The notes below the pieces were generated by a model. That model ran no database searches. It saw nothing but the letters and a program-made list of their open reading frames with translations, and had not been told where the DNA came from. Positions 1 to 8,990 of a stretch of 64,000 nucleotides of DNA are shown here, one piece after another; the first letter of the stretch is position 1, and every line of letters begins with the position of its first letter. The translations under genes were made by a program, and so were the position numbers. Source of the DNA: Deferribacteraceae bacterium V6Fe1 (lineage in GTDB: Bacteria > Chrysiogenota > Deferribacteres > Deferribacterales > Deferrivibrionaceae); the NCBI GenBank assembly GCA_022813675.1, contig CP063375.1, forward strand, positions 1,128,001 through 1,192,000. Reading direction: 5' to 3'.

Positions 1-1239
1 TTCCAAATATTTTTTGGCATACCTGAGCGCAGAAAGTTGCCCCCCTTTTTTGTTAAAATATTTATTTTTTGCATCAAGGTAAAGTTGGTCCGCAAGTTTA
101 TCTTTTCCAGTTTTTTCCAAAATTTGGGCTGCTTTAAACATTGCCAAATCTGCATATTTCCCTTCAGGATAAAGGTTGTAAATCTTCTCGTTTATTGAAA
201 TTGCCTTGTCATAAAATTCTTTTTTTTCAAGAATTGATGCAAAGTTGTATAAGATATCTTCTCCTAACTCGTTATATTCAATATCGCTATCAAGTATTTT
301 GGAAAAGTACTCATATGCGGCATTTATGTCTTTTAACTGATTATAAAGCATACCTATTTTTGCATAAAGCTTAATATTATCCACTTGAAACTTACTGAGC
401 ATTTCCCTGTAACTTTCGATTGCCTTGTCATATTGCCCTATGTTTTCATATATCTGTCCAATCTTTTCGTATGCTTTTTTGGCAAGCTCAGTGTCTGGCA
501 TAGTGCTGATAATGTTTCTGTATTCAAAAATTGCTTCAAAGTATAGGCCTGCGCTCTCTTTTGCAATTGCGGAATTCCAAAGAGCATCTATGTAAAGGTA
601 GCTGTTTGAATATCTCTTGGCGAAATCTTCAAATATTGCAGATGCTTGCACATAATTTCTATCTGAAAAACGCCCTAATCCCATATAAGCTTTGCCAAGC
701 AAGAAATACGCTTCCTGACCGTATATGTCATTGCCATGTTTATTAATAAAGTCATTTATTTGATTGATTGCGTTTTGATAGTCTTCATTTTCAATCCTAT
801 TTTTTATTGTTAAAAGTTCCGATTCTGCCACAGGGTCTTTTACAATTTCTTTGCCAACGACAGCTTTCGGATTTTCTATGATATTTTGGATATTGAAATT
901 GCTGTTTACTTTCCTTTTTGTAATAAAGATTTTCACCTCTTTTTCTCCGACAACTGTGTCAATACTTGCAGGTGTTTTTAGATTTATTACCAGTTGATTA
1001 TTCATTGAGTTAATATTTTCGATAAAGTTATCCTTAATATTATCAACTTTAATATCAAGATTTTTATTAAAAGTTATAGTGGCTGTATTATTTTCAATTT
1101 TTGAATTTATGACTTTTATGTTCTCAATTTTAAGTAAAAGCTCTGTGGCAAAGCTAAGCTGTTTTATGAGAATTTCCCCCGCGAATAGCTGAATGTTACT
1201 AATTGTAAGTATTGTAAAAATTAAAATTATTTTTCTCAT
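1..1239 (-). CDS. Secreted TPR-repeat protein (3' end outside window)
   Basis: The reading frame is open from an ATG at 1239 down to base 1, giving 413 residues without a stop, so the C-terminus is missing. The N-terminus (MRKIILIFTILTISNIQLFAGE) looks like a Sec signal peptide, so the product is probably periplasmic or outer-membrane associated. About 110 residues of beta-rich sequence follow. From roughly residue 140 there are repeated helix pairs with TPR-like spacing (for example AYFLLGKAYMGLGRF and AYEKIGQIYENIGQYDKAIE). Such proteins scaffold envelope complexes, but the sequence gives no specific partner. It is divergently transcribed from proV. The -10 box lies 7 nt before ATG, with no ribosome binding site. 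Confidence 0.75.
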   Translation of the reverse strand, partial: MRKIILIFTILTISNIQLFAGEILIKQLSFATELLLKIENIKVINSKIENNTATITFNKNLDIKVDNIKDNFIENINSMNNQLVINLKTPASIDTVVGEKEVKIFITKRKVNSNFNIQNIIENPKAVVGKEIVKDPVAESELLTIKNRIENEDYQNAINQINDFINKHGNDIYGQEAYFLLGKAYMGLGRFSDRNYVQASAIFEDFAKRYSNSYLYIDALWNSAIAKESAGLYFEAIFEYRNIISTMPDTELAKKAYEKIGQIYENIGQYDKAIESYREMLSKFQVDNIKLYAKIGMLYNQLKDINAAYEYFSKILDSDIEYNELGEDILYNFASILEKKEFYDKAISINEKIYNLYPEGKYADLAMFKAAQILEKTGKDKLADQLYLDAKNKYFNKKGGQLSALRYAKKYLE

Positions 1240-1246
1240 ATAACAA

Positions 1247-1255
1247 AATATAGCA
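1247..1255 (-). promoter_or_regulatory. Extended -10 of the TPR gene (apparent leaderless start)
   Basis: On the minus strand TGC-TATATT (1255-1247) is an extended -10 element. TTGTTAT follows, and then the ATG at 1239. Transcription would start at or within a base or two of the ATG, and no Shine-Dalgarno sequence is present. Confidence 0.5.
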
Positions 1256-1459
1256 GAAAATAATGAATATTTAAATATTTTAAATCGGTTATAGTATTTT
1301 TCCTATATTACATTTATTTCCTTCCGGGGGTTGACAAATGAGTATAATATGTTAGCCTTACCATGTTATGTATTACTTAACACCAAAAGCTAACCAAAAA
1401 ATAAATATCTTAAACAGCATCGTAATTCTTTTTTAACAGTTTTACAATATGGAGGATGA

Positions 1460-2686
1460 ATGAGCGAAAAACAAAAAATTGTTGTTAATAATCTATTCAA
1501 AATTTTTGGCCCCACCCCTGAAAAGGCTATGAAGCTTATAAATCAAGGGCTGACGAAGGATGAAATATTTAAAAAAACAGGTAATAATGTCGGGGTGCAA
1601 AATGCATCATTTTCTATAAATGAAGGTGAGATATTTGTCATAATGGGCTTGTCAGGCTCAGGTAAATCTACGCTTGTAAGGATGCTTAACAGATTGATAG
1701 AGCCTACCAGTGGTGAAGTTATAATTGACGGTAAAGATATTACAAAAATGAAATACAATGAGCTTATCAGCTTGAGAAGGACACAGATGAGTATGGTCTT
1801 TCAATCATTTGCTCTTTTGCCTCATTTAAATGTTATTGATAATGTTTGTTTCGGTTTGGAGCTTGCAAAAGTCGATAAGAAAAGCAGATATGAAAGAGGC
1901 ATGGCTGCCCTTGAACAGGTAGGCCTTGCTCAATACGCTAAAAGTATGCCTGATGAGCTATCAGGCGGGATGCGTCAAAGGGTGGGACTTGCAAGAGCTT
2001 TGGCAGTAGACCCGCAAATTTTGCTTATGGATGAGGCGTTTTCCGCGCTTGATCCCCTAATAAGAAGTGAAATGCAAGACGAGCTTTTGGAGCTGCAGTC
2101 AAAACAAAAAAGGACAATTGTGTTTATTTCCCATGACTTGGATGAAGCTATCAAATTAGGTGACAGAATAGCCATAATGGAAGGTGGCAAGATTGTTCAG
2201 ATAGGGACTGCGGAGGAGATACTAAAAAATCCCGCTGATGATTATGTTAAGGCATTTTTTAAAGGGGTCGACCCCGCAAATATTTTGACAGCCGGTGACC
2301 TACTGAGAAAAGATACTCAAGTGACGGTAATAAGGCATCCCGGAGACGGACCGAGAGTCGCTTTACAGAGGCTGATTAATTATGACAGAGACTACGGCTA
2401 TGTCCTTGATAAGGATAGAAGGTTTGTCGGTATCGTTTCTGCTGATAAATTAAAGGAAATTCTTAATGATGATAGAGAGTTGACTATTGTGGATGCATTA
2501 ATAGAAAAAGTTGAGCCGGTTAATATAAATGAGCCTATGCAGAATTTATTGGAGTTGTTAGCTAAGTCTAATGTGCCTATCCCTGTGGTAGACGATGATA
2601 TGAGGTTTAAAGGGGTTATTTCCAGAAACTCTTTTATAAAATCTTTGTATCAAAATAAGTCTGAGATGGAGAATGTAAATGTTTGA
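1460..2686 (+). CDS. proV: Glycine betaine/proline ABC transporter ATPase (ProV/OpuAA type)
   Basis: This is the cytoplasmic ATPase of an osmoprotectant (quaternary amine) importer. Walker A is GLSGSGKST at residues 63-71, the signature is LSGGMRQRVGLARAL, and Walker B is ILLMDEAFSALD. The approximately 50-residue N-terminal extension before the Walker A strand is typical of ProV/OpuAA. The C-terminal portion from about residue 280 looks like a tandem CBS pair, the ionic-strength/nucleotide sensing module of this family. The 408-aa length is normal. GGAGG at 1451-1455 supports the ATG. It overlaps proW by 8 nt and heads a proVWX operon. I found no convincing -35/-10 pair upstream. Confidence 0.93.
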   Translation: MSEKQKIVVNNLFKIFGPTPEKAMKLINQGLTKDEIFKKTGNNVGVQNASFSINEGEIFVIMGLSGSGKSTLVRMLNRLIEPTSGEVIIDGKDITKMKYNELISLRRTQMSMVFQSFALLPHLNVIDNVCFGLELAKVDKKSRYERGMAALEQVGLAQYAKSMPDELSGGMRQRVGLARALAVDPQILLMDEAFSALDPLIRSEMQDELLELQSKQKRTIVFISHDLDEAIKLGDRIAIMEGGKIVQIGTAEEILKNPADDYVKAFFKGVDPANILTAGDLLRKDTQVTVIRHPGDGPRVALQRLINYDRDYGYVLDKDRRFVGIVSADKLKEILNDDRELTIVDALIEKVEPVNINEPMQNLLELLAKSNVPIPVVDDDMRFKGVISRNSFIKSLYQNKSEMENVNV

Positions 2687-3512
2687 TAAGAAAGTTATAC
2701 CTTTGGATAAATGGGTTCAGGACGGCATCGATTATATTGTTGACAATTATCGTGATTTTTTCCAAGCAGTAAAGTTGCCTATAGAAAAGACGCTCGATTG
2801 GCTGGATTGGTTATTTAATACAGTTAATCCTGTAATAATTATAATTCTGTTTGCTCTGTTAGCTTACAAACTATCAGGAAAAAGACTCGCGATTTTTTCA
2901 GTGATTACTTTTGTATTTATTGGGCTGTTGGGGTTATGGCATGAATCTATGACTACCTTGGCTATGATAGCGGCATCGGTATTCTTTTGTGTTATAGTTG
3001 GCGTCCCGCTTGGCATAATGTCAGGTAAAAGTGATAAATTTGAAAATACGCTAAGGCCTTTGCTTGATGCAATGCAGACAACTCCGGCATTTGTATATCT
3101 TATCCCCGTAGTTATGCTTTTTAGTATAGGGAATGTTTCAGGGGTAATTGCTACCATTGTCTTTGCTCTCCCTCCAATAGTTAGACTAACAAGTCTTGGC
3201 ATAAGGCAGGTTGATAAAGAGCTTGTGGAAGCGGGGGTAGCATTTGGGGCTACAAAGTGGCAGCTTCTTTTAAAGGTGCAGATACCTTTGGCTTGGCCTA
3301 CGATAATGGCCGGGCTCAATCAGACAATTATGATGGCTCTTTCAATGGTTGTTATTGCTGCTTTGATTGGCTCGGGCGGTTTAGGAGAGCCGGTTTTTCA
3401 GGGGCTTAACAATCTTGATATCGGGCTGGCATTCATCGGAGGTATCAGTATTGTATTGATGGCAATAGTCTTAGATAGGCTTAGCCAAAATATAGGTAAA
3501 AAAAGTAAATAG
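2679..3512 (+). CDS. proW: Glycine betaine/proline ABC transporter permease
   Basis: Inner-membrane permease of the betaine importer, 277 aa. A short amphipathic N-terminus is followed by about six to seven hydrophobic segments. The binding-protein-dependent transport EAA loop is visible as EAGVAFGATKWQLLLKVQIP, where the permease contacts the ATPase. The start codon lies inside the proV end (8-nt overlap), implying translational coupling. Homologues include E. coli ProW and B. subtilis OpuAB; the short N-terminus is closer to OpuAB than to the long E. coli form. Confidence 0.92.
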   Translation: MFDKKVIPLDKWVQDGIDYIVDNYRDFFQAVKLPIEKTLDWLDWLFNTVNPVIIIILFALLAYKLSGKRLAIFSVITFVFIGLLGLWHESMTTLAMIAASVFFCVIVGVPLGIMSGKSDKFENTLRPLLDAMQTTPAFVYLIPVVMLFSIGNVSGVIATIVFALPPIVRLTSLGIRQVDKELVEAGVAFGATKWQLLLKVQIPLAWPTIMAGLNQTIMMALSMVVIAALIGSGGLGEPVFQGLNNLDIGLAFIGGISIVLMAIVLDRLSQNIGKKSK

Positions 3513-3521
3513 GAGGATGTT

Positions 3522-4544
3522 ATGAAGAGGATTTTTTTTACAAGTTTGTTAGTAATTGCTTTGGCATTTCCGGCTTTTAGTTATCAGAAAATGCCGGGGA
3601 AAGGTATTACAGTAAGACCTGCAAGGGCAACGTGGGATACCGGCTATTTTCAAGAAGCCCTTATAAGAAGAGCCCTTGAAACCTTGGGGTATAACGTTAA
3701 AAAGCCTAAAGAGCTTCAGAATGCCCTTTTCTATAAATCGGTTGCTCTTGGGGACGTAGATTATTGGGCAAATGGTTGGTTTCCAAATCATTGGGGACAA
3801 ACGCCTAAAAACTTTAAAGAGAAAGCCGGAATATACGGTACCGTTGTAAAGGCAGGCGGGCTCCAAGGTTATTTGGTTTCAAAAAGTGCAGTTGACAAGT
3901 TTAACATCCAATCTCTTGATGACTTTAAGAGGCCTGAAGTTAAAAAGGCATTTGATGCAAATGGTGATGGTAAAGCAGATCTTGTGGCATGCCCTCCCGG
4001 GTGGGGTTGTGCTTTGGTTATAGACCACCATATGAAAGTATATGATTTGGCTGGAGATATTAATCTTATTAAAGCATCATATGCGGCAAGTATGGCAGAA
4101 GCTATGGCAAGACATCAAAAAGGGGAACCGATTTTCTTTTACACTTGGGCTCCGAACTGGACTATTTTTAAGCTGAAGCCGGGTGAAGATGTGATGTGGA
4201 TAAATGTACCTAAAATTATTCCGAGATCTTCTCAGAAGAGTGGCGAAGATAGGATGACCGTTAGTGGAGTTAAAGGTGCTGTAACTGATCCTTTGAAGGC
4301 AGGTTTTGTGGTTAGTGATATAAATATAGTTGCCAACCATAAGTTTATAGAAAAAAATCCCCCAATCAAAGCATTTTTCAGTGTTTTTTCCCTTCCGTTG
4401 GAAGATATTAACGAACAAAATACCAAGATGTATGAAGGTGAGAAATCCGAGCAAGATATTCAGAGGCATGTTGACCAGTGGATAGCAAAAAATAAAGAAA
4501 AGTGGAATGCATGGCTTGAAGAGGCAAGAAAAGCTGCAAAATAA
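3522..4544 (+). CDS. proX: Glycine betaine/proline substrate-binding protein
   Basis: Periplasmic substrate-binding subunit, 340 aa. The signal peptide MKRIFFTSLLVIALAFPAFS precedes mature YQKMPGKG. The protein is rich in Trp and aromatic residues where ProX-type proteins build the cation-pi cage for trimethylammonium groups: ARATWDTGYF, DYWANGWFPNHW, YTWAPNW. It retains the ProX-type CPPGWGC segment. GGAGG lies just before the ATG, and it is the last gene of the operon, followed by a hairpin terminator. The exact ligand (betaine, proline or another compatible solute) cannot be settled from sequence alone. Confidence 0.9.
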   Translation: MKRIFFTSLLVIALAFPAFSYQKMPGKGITVRPARATWDTGYFQEALIRRALETLGYNVKKPKELQNALFYKSVALGDVDYWANGWFPNHWGQTPKNFKEKAGIYGTVVKAGGLQGYLVSKSAVDKFNIQSLDDFKRPEVKKAFDANGDGKADLVACPPGWGCALVIDHHMKVYDLAGDINLIKASYAASMAEAMARHQKGEPIFFYTWAPNWTIFKLKPGEDVMWINVPKIIPRSSQKSGEDRMTVSGVKGAVTDPLKAGFVVSDINIVANHKFIEKNPPIKAFFSVFSLPLEDINEQNTKMYEGEKSEQDIQRHVDQWIAKNKEKWNAWLEEARKAAK

Positions 4545-4550
4545 CATTAA

Positions 4551-4580
4551 TAGCCCACTCTTTTGAGTGGGCTAAATTTT
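4551..4580 (+). terminator. Rho-independent terminator after proVWX
   Basis: The stem TAGCCCACTC / GAGTGGGCTA has a TTTT loop and is followed by AAATTTTTAAT. It sits 6 nt after the proX stop. Confidence 0.85.
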
Positions 4581-4704
4581 TAATTTTCACCCTTTCTTTT
4601 TTCTTGTTATACTTAAAAAAATTTAATCAAATTAAACTTTACTCTTTAAATTTTATGATTTTTATACTATGTTTTTATACTAAATATAAAACAAGGAGTT
4701 TTTT

Positions 4705-6096
4705 ATGGGTAAGAATCTTTTTCAAAAGGTGTGGGATATTCATAAAGTTGCCGACCTGCCCGGTGGCAGGACACAATTATTTATAGGTTTGCACCTTATA
4801 CATGAGGTTACAAGTCCTCAAGCCTTTGCCATGATTAAAGAGTTAGGATTAAAGGTCGCATATCCAGATAGGACTTTTGCGACATGTGATCATATAATTC
4901 CGACCGACAATATCTCAAGGCCTTTTGCCGACTCAATGGCTGAAGAGATGATGCAAGCACTTGAAAAAAATACCAAAGAGAATGGGATTACTTTTTTTGG
5001 TCCTGAATCGGGGTATCAGGGGGTTGTGCATATCGTAGGTCCTGAGTTGGGGCTTACACAGCCAGGTATTACTGTTGCCTGTGGAGATTCCCATACGGCT
5101 ACCCACGGTGCTTTCGGGGCGATAGCGTTTGGTATAGGCACTAGTCAGGTGAGGGACGTTTTGGCAACCCAGACAATGGCTCTTAACGATTTAAAAGTGA
5201 GAAGGGTTGAAGTAAACGGTAAACTCAAACCGGGTGTGTATGCAAAAGATATAATTTTGTATTTAATCAGACACTTGGGCGTAAATGGTGGTATCGGGTA
5301 TGCTTATGAATTTGCTGGGAGCACAATAGAAAATCTCTCAATGGAAGGGAGAATGACTGTTTGTAATATGGCAATAGAAGGTGGTGCGAGAGTAGGGTAT
5401 GTTAACCCTGATGCAAAAACTTATGATTACCTGAAAGGTAAAAAGTATGCACCTAAAGGTGAGAAATGGGATAAAATGCTTGCTTACTGGGAGAGTATCA
5501 AGTCTGATAAGGATGCGGAATATGATGACGTGGTGGTATTTAATGCGGAAGATATCGAACCTATGGTCACTTGGGGGATAAATCCGGAGCAGGGGATTGG
5601 CATATCTGAAAAACTGCCGATGGGTGACAATCCATCATTTAAAGAGGCATATGAATATATGAAACTTAAACCGGGTGCCCCTATTAAAGGGACTAAAATA
5701 GATGTGGCTTTTATAGGGAGCTGTACTAATGGTCGTATTGAGGATTTAAGGGAAGCTGCAAAATATTTGAAAGGGAAGAAAGTTGCAAGCCATGTGAAGG
5801 CTCTTGCAGTCCCTGGGTCAGCTACTGTTAAGGCAAAAGCTGAAGCGGAAGGTCTTGATAAGATATTTATTGAGGCAGGATTTGAATGGAGAAACCCCGG
5901 CTGCTCTATGTGTCTTGCCATGAATCCTGACAAGCTTGTAGGGGATCAGATATGCGCTTCTACTTCCAATAGGAATTTTAAAGGAAGACAAGGTTCATCT
6001 TCTGGAAGGACTATTTTGATGAGTCCGGCGATGGCTGCAGCAGCAGCGGTTACCGGTGAAGTTAGTGATGTCAGAGAAGTTTTCGGGTTAAATTAA
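4705..6096 (+). CDS. leuC: 3-isopropylmalate dehydratase large subunit
   Basis: Cytosolic [4Fe-4S] isomerase that converts 2-isopropylmalate to 3-isopropylmalate in leucine synthesis, working with LeuD. It is 463 aa, the usual length of the bacterial LeuC type. The aconitase-fold cluster ligands are visible: GSCTNGR near residue 340 and CSMC near residues 400-403. The N-terminal motif [11 protein letters not shown] and the acidic/His-rich [13 protein letters not shown] also match. AAGGAG precedes the ATG. It is followed 10 nt later by leuD. The upstream AT-rich leader contains two TATACT boxes (4663-4668 and 4676-4681), but no good -35 element. Confidence 0.95.
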   Translation: MGKNLFQKVWDIHKVADLPGGRTQLFIGLHLIHEVTSPQAFAMIKELGLKVAYPDRTFATCDHIIPTDNISRPFADSMAEEMMQALEKNTKENGITFFGPESGYQGVVHIVGPELGLTQPGITVACGDSHTATHGAFGAIAFGIGTSQVRDVLATQTMALNDLKVRRVEVNGKLKPGVYAKDIILYLIRHLGVNGGIGYAYEFAGSTIENLSMEGRMTVCNMAIEGGARVGYVNPDAKTYDYLKGKKYAPKGEKWDKMLAYWESIKSDKDAEYDDVVVFNAEDIEPMVTWGINPEQGIGISEKLPMGDNPSFKEAYEYMKLKPGAPIKGTKIDVAFIGSCTNGRIEDLREAAKYLKGKKVASHVKALAVPGSATVKAKAEAEGLDKIFIEAGFEWRNPGCSMCLAMNPDKLVGDQICASTSNRNFKGRQGSSSGRTILMSPAMAAAAAVTGEVSDVREVFGLN

Positions 6097-6106
6097 GGGG
6101 GAAAAT

Positions 6107-6709
6107 ATGTCAATTAAACCTATAAAAAAAGTAATGGGAAAAGGTGTACCAATTTTAGGGGATGATATTGATACTGATAGAATAATTCCTGCAAGGTATC
6201 TCAAATGTGTTACCTTTGACGGTATCGGAGAATTTGCATTTTATGATGAAAGGTTTGACAGTGACGGTAAGCCTAAAAATCATCCTTTAAATGACAACAG
6301 GTTTAAAGATGCATCAATAATAATAGCCGGTAATAATTTTGGTTGCGGCTCTTCCAGAGAGCACGCTCCCCAGTCTATTAAAAGGGCAGGTTTTAGTGCT
6401 ATTATTGCAGAAAGTTTTGCTGAAATTTTTTATGGCAATTCCACAACTTTAGGGCTTGTATGTGTAACTTTGTCAAATGATGAAATCGTAGAATTGGCAA
6501 AAACCGTTGAGGCAAACCCAAATATTCAGATTGAGATTGATATTGAAGGGGAAGTAATTAGAGCCGGAGATAAGGTATACAAATGCGGAATAAAACCTTC
6601 CACAAAGAAATCGTTGTTGGACGGGGAATATGACAGCCTTGGAGTGCTTTTGAAAAATATGGATAAAGTCAAGGAAGTTGAAAAAAATCTGCCATATAGT
6701 TTTGCGTAA
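6107..6709 (+). CDS. leuD: 3-isopropylmalate dehydratase small subunit
   Basis: The swivelling-domain partner of LeuC, completing isopropylmalate isomerase. The 200-aa product shows DDIDTDRIIPARYL near the N-terminus and GCGSSREHAP, the substrate-phosphate/carboxylate loop. It is a little longer than archaeal-type small subunits and about as long as the E. coli protein. GGGG before the ATG serves as ribosome binding site. leuCD forms a two-gene operon closed by a long perfect hairpin. Confidence 0.94.
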   Translation: MSIKPIKKVMGKGVPILGDDIDTDRIIPARYLKCVTFDGIGEFAFYDERFDSDGKPKNHPLNDNRFKDASIIIAGNNFGCGSSREHAPQSIKRAGFSAIIAESFAEIFYGNSTTLGLVCVTLSNDEIVELAKTVEANPNIQIEIDIEGEVIRAGDKVYKCGIKPSTKKSLLDGEYDSLGVLLKNMDKVKEVEKNLPYSFA

Positions 6710-6710
6710 A

Positions 6711-6759
6711 AGGTTACTTCGGCAATTGTGTTATTGATTGCCGAAGTAACCTTTTTTTA
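6711..6759 (+). terminator. Strong Rho-independent terminator after leuCD
   Basis: Perfect 16-bp arms at 6711-6726 and 6737-6752 enclose a 10-nt loop and are followed directly by seven T residues. It begins right after the leuD stop codon. Confidence 0.92.
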
Positions 6760-6804
6760 TGAGTAAAAAAAGATTAATAGACAGATGCCAAATTAAACTT
6801 TCCC

Positions 6805-6833
6805 TTGAAAATATGCTCTCTTGAGGTTATAAG
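6805..6833 (+). promoter_or_regulatory. Candidate glyS promoter
   Basis: TTGAAA (6805-6810), 17 nt, then TATAAG (6828-6833). This would give a leader of roughly 65 nt that contains an AT-rich hairpin (6849-6857 with 6874-6882) before the glyS ribosome binding site. Confidence 0.5.
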
Positions 6834-6905
6834 TTTTCAGCAAAATGTGGATTAAAATGCATATTGATTGTGTTTTTAATCCTTTTAACAGAATATGGAG
6901 GCATT

Positions 6906-8966
6906 ATGTCGTTTTATCTGCTTGAAATAGGGATTGAAGAGATTCCTGCCGGGTTATTAAAACCTGCATATACTTTTTTAAAGGAAGAGTTTGAAAGGCT
7001 TTTCAAACAAAACAATATAAATTTTACTCAAATAATTTCTAACGGTACACCGAGAAGACTTTTTGTTTATATTGATGGACTCCCTGAAAAGCAAAGTGAC
7101 AGGGATGAAATTATTATAGGACCTCCTGCTTCGATTGCATTTGACGAAAATGGCAAACTTACCAAAGTTGCTTTGGGGTTTGCAAAATCTAAAGGGATTG
7201 ATGAGGCAGATTTGTTTAAAGTTTCAACTGACAAAGGGGAGTATCTGCAAGGGATAAAACGTATAAAAGGGATACCGACCTCTGAGTTTATTCTTAATCA
7301 TATAGAAGAAATTGTTTTAAAAGTTCCTTTTAAAAAGTCTATGCGTTGGGGGGATAAAAATATCAGATTTGCAAGGCCTATACATTGGTTTTTGTCAATA
7401 TTTGACGGGGAAATATTACCGTTTGAAATAGATGGCATCAAAGCATCAAACATTTCTTACGGTCACAGATTTATGGCAAAAGATTCTTTTGCTGTGACTG
7501 ATTTTGATTCCTATATCGATAGTCTTAAGAAAATGTATGTTTTTGCTACATTTGAAGATAGAAAGAATGAGATATTAAACCAGATTAAAAATATTGAAAA
7601 AGAAAAAGGGTTTATTGTCCCGGTGGATGAAGAGTTATTAGATACTGTCGCTAATCTTGTTGAGTACCCTTATGCAGTGATGGGCAGTTTTTCCGAAGAG
7701 TTTTTGAAGCTTCCTAAGGAAGTTTTGGTCACTTCTATGAAAGTACACCAAAAATATTTTTATATTCTTGATGTTGCCGGCAATATACTAAATTATTTTA
7801 TCGGTATTTCCAATACAAAGCCTGTGAATGACAATATCAGAAATGGCTATGAAAGAGTTTTAAGGGCAAGACTTACCGATGCAATTTTCTTTTATGAAAA
7901 TGATAAGAATGTTCCTCTTGAAGAAAGAGCGAATGAACTTAAAAAAGTTGTTTATCAAGAAAAGCTTGGTACATCATGGGAAAAGGTGGAAAGATTTACT
8001 AAAATTGCCGAAAAGATTACATCGGATGTTGATAAATCCAAAATAGATACTGTTAAGAGAGCTTGTCAACTTTGTAAAGCTGATTTGATGACAGAAATGG
8101 TTTATGAATTCCCTGAGCTTCAGGGGTATATGGGGATGATATACGCGAGATTGCAGGGGGAAGATGAAAATGTGGCTTTGGCCATAAATGAACACTACAT
8201 GCCAAGATTTGCAGGGGATAATCTTCCGACTACCTTTGAAGGCTCTGTGGTCTCAATTGCGGATAAAATAGATACCATATGCGGCTGCTTTGCCATAGGC
8301 CTTATCCCTACAGGCAATAATGACCCGTATGCTCTTAGAAGGGGTGCCATAGGGATTTTGAATATTCTGAGAGAAAAGAAAATTGATATTAATATCGTTG
8401 AATTGATAAGGTTTGCACTTGAGCAGTTGACCCAAAAGGCAAAGTTTAATGTGGAAGAACTGACTCTCAAAGTTTATGAATTTATTATTCAAAGATTTAA
8501 GCAGATTCTTGCCGGAGAGGGGGTTGACCCGGAGATTTTTGAGTCAGTTGCTGACAACTATATGAGCATATTGAAAATAGAAAAGGCAGCAAAAGAGATT
8601 ACCCCTAAGAGGGATTCCGAAGACTTTATGACTGTTGCGGCAAGTTACAAGCGAATCGCGAATATCCTTAAAAAAGCCGATTATAGTAATATCAATTACA
8701 ACGATAGCTTATTTTCGACAAGTTATGAAAAAAGGTTGGCAGAGCTTTTGACCTCAACCAAAAAGCAGATTGAAACTATGATAGAAAATGAAGATTTTGG
8801 AACGGCCATGAATGAACTTTTAAATATGAGAAGTGCTATAGATGAGTTTTTTGATAATGTTATGGTTATGGATAAGGATGAAAATGTAAAAAATAACAGA
8901 CTCGGACTTTTGGCATCATTAAAGGGGACTTTTGACAAATTATTAAAGTTTGAAAAAATAAACTGA
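6906..8966 (+). CDS. glyS: Glycyl-tRNA synthetase beta subunit
   Basis: Beta subunit of the alpha2-beta2 bacterial GlyRS, needed for tRNA-Gly recognition. I place the start at the ATG at 6906 (MSFYLLEIGIEEIPAG), preceded by GGAGG. The frame is open upstream to 6864, but that extension is not family-like. The resulting 686 aa matches the usual length. The N-terminus carries the typical LEIGxEEIP motif; RFARPIHWF and an ALRRGAIG helix also match the family. The alpha subunit gene glyQ, often adjacent, is not in this window. ppdK follows after 24 nt, so the two are probably co-transcribed. Confidence 0.93.
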   Translation: MSFYLLEIGIEEIPAGLLKPAYTFLKEEFERLFKQNNINFTQIISNGTPRRLFVYIDGLPEKQSDRDEIIIGPPASIAFDENGKLTKVALGFAKSKGIDEADLFKVSTDKGEYLQGIKRIKGIPTSEFILNHIEEIVLKVPFKKSMRWGDKNIRFARPIHWFLSIFDGEILPFEIDGIKASNISYGHRFMAKDSFAVTDFDSYIDSLKKMYVFATFEDRKNEILNQIKNIEKEKGFIVPVDEELLDTVANLVEYPYAVMGSFSEEFLKLPKEVLVTSMKVHQKYFYILDVAGNILNYFIGISNTKPVNDNIRNGYERVLRARLTDAIFFYENDKNVPLEERANELKKVVYQEKLGTSWEKVERFTKIAEKITSDVDKSKIDTVKRACQLCKADLMTEMVYEFPELQGYMGMIYARLQGEDENVALAINEHYMPRFAGDNLPTTFEGSVVSIADKIDTICGCFAIGLIPTGNNDPYALRRGAIGILNILREKKIDINIVELIRFALEQLTQKAKFNVEELTLKVYEFIIQRFKQILAGEGVDPEIFESVADNYMSILKIEKAAKEITPKRDSEDFMTVAASYKRIANILKKADYSNINYNDSLFSTSYEKRLAELLTSTKKQIETMIENEDFGTAMNELLNMRSAIDEFFDNVMVMDKDENVKNNRLGLLASLKGTFDKLLKFEKIN

Positions 8967-8990
8967 AATAAACTAAACAGGGGGTAGCTG

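Noticed and set aside
1331-1348. TTGACA (1331-1336) and TATAAT (1343-1348) upstream of proV as a promoter
   Set aside because: The spacing is only 6 nt, and no suitable partner exists at 16-18 nt for either hexamer, so I list no proV promoter.
4604-4786. 60-codon ORF overlapping the start of leuC
   Set aside because: It lies in AT-rich promoter DNA and in the wrong frame over the well-supported leuC start.
6864-6905. Longer glyS start (14 extra residues)
   Set aside because: The extension is not family-like, and GGAGG with the proper spacing marks the ATG at 6906.
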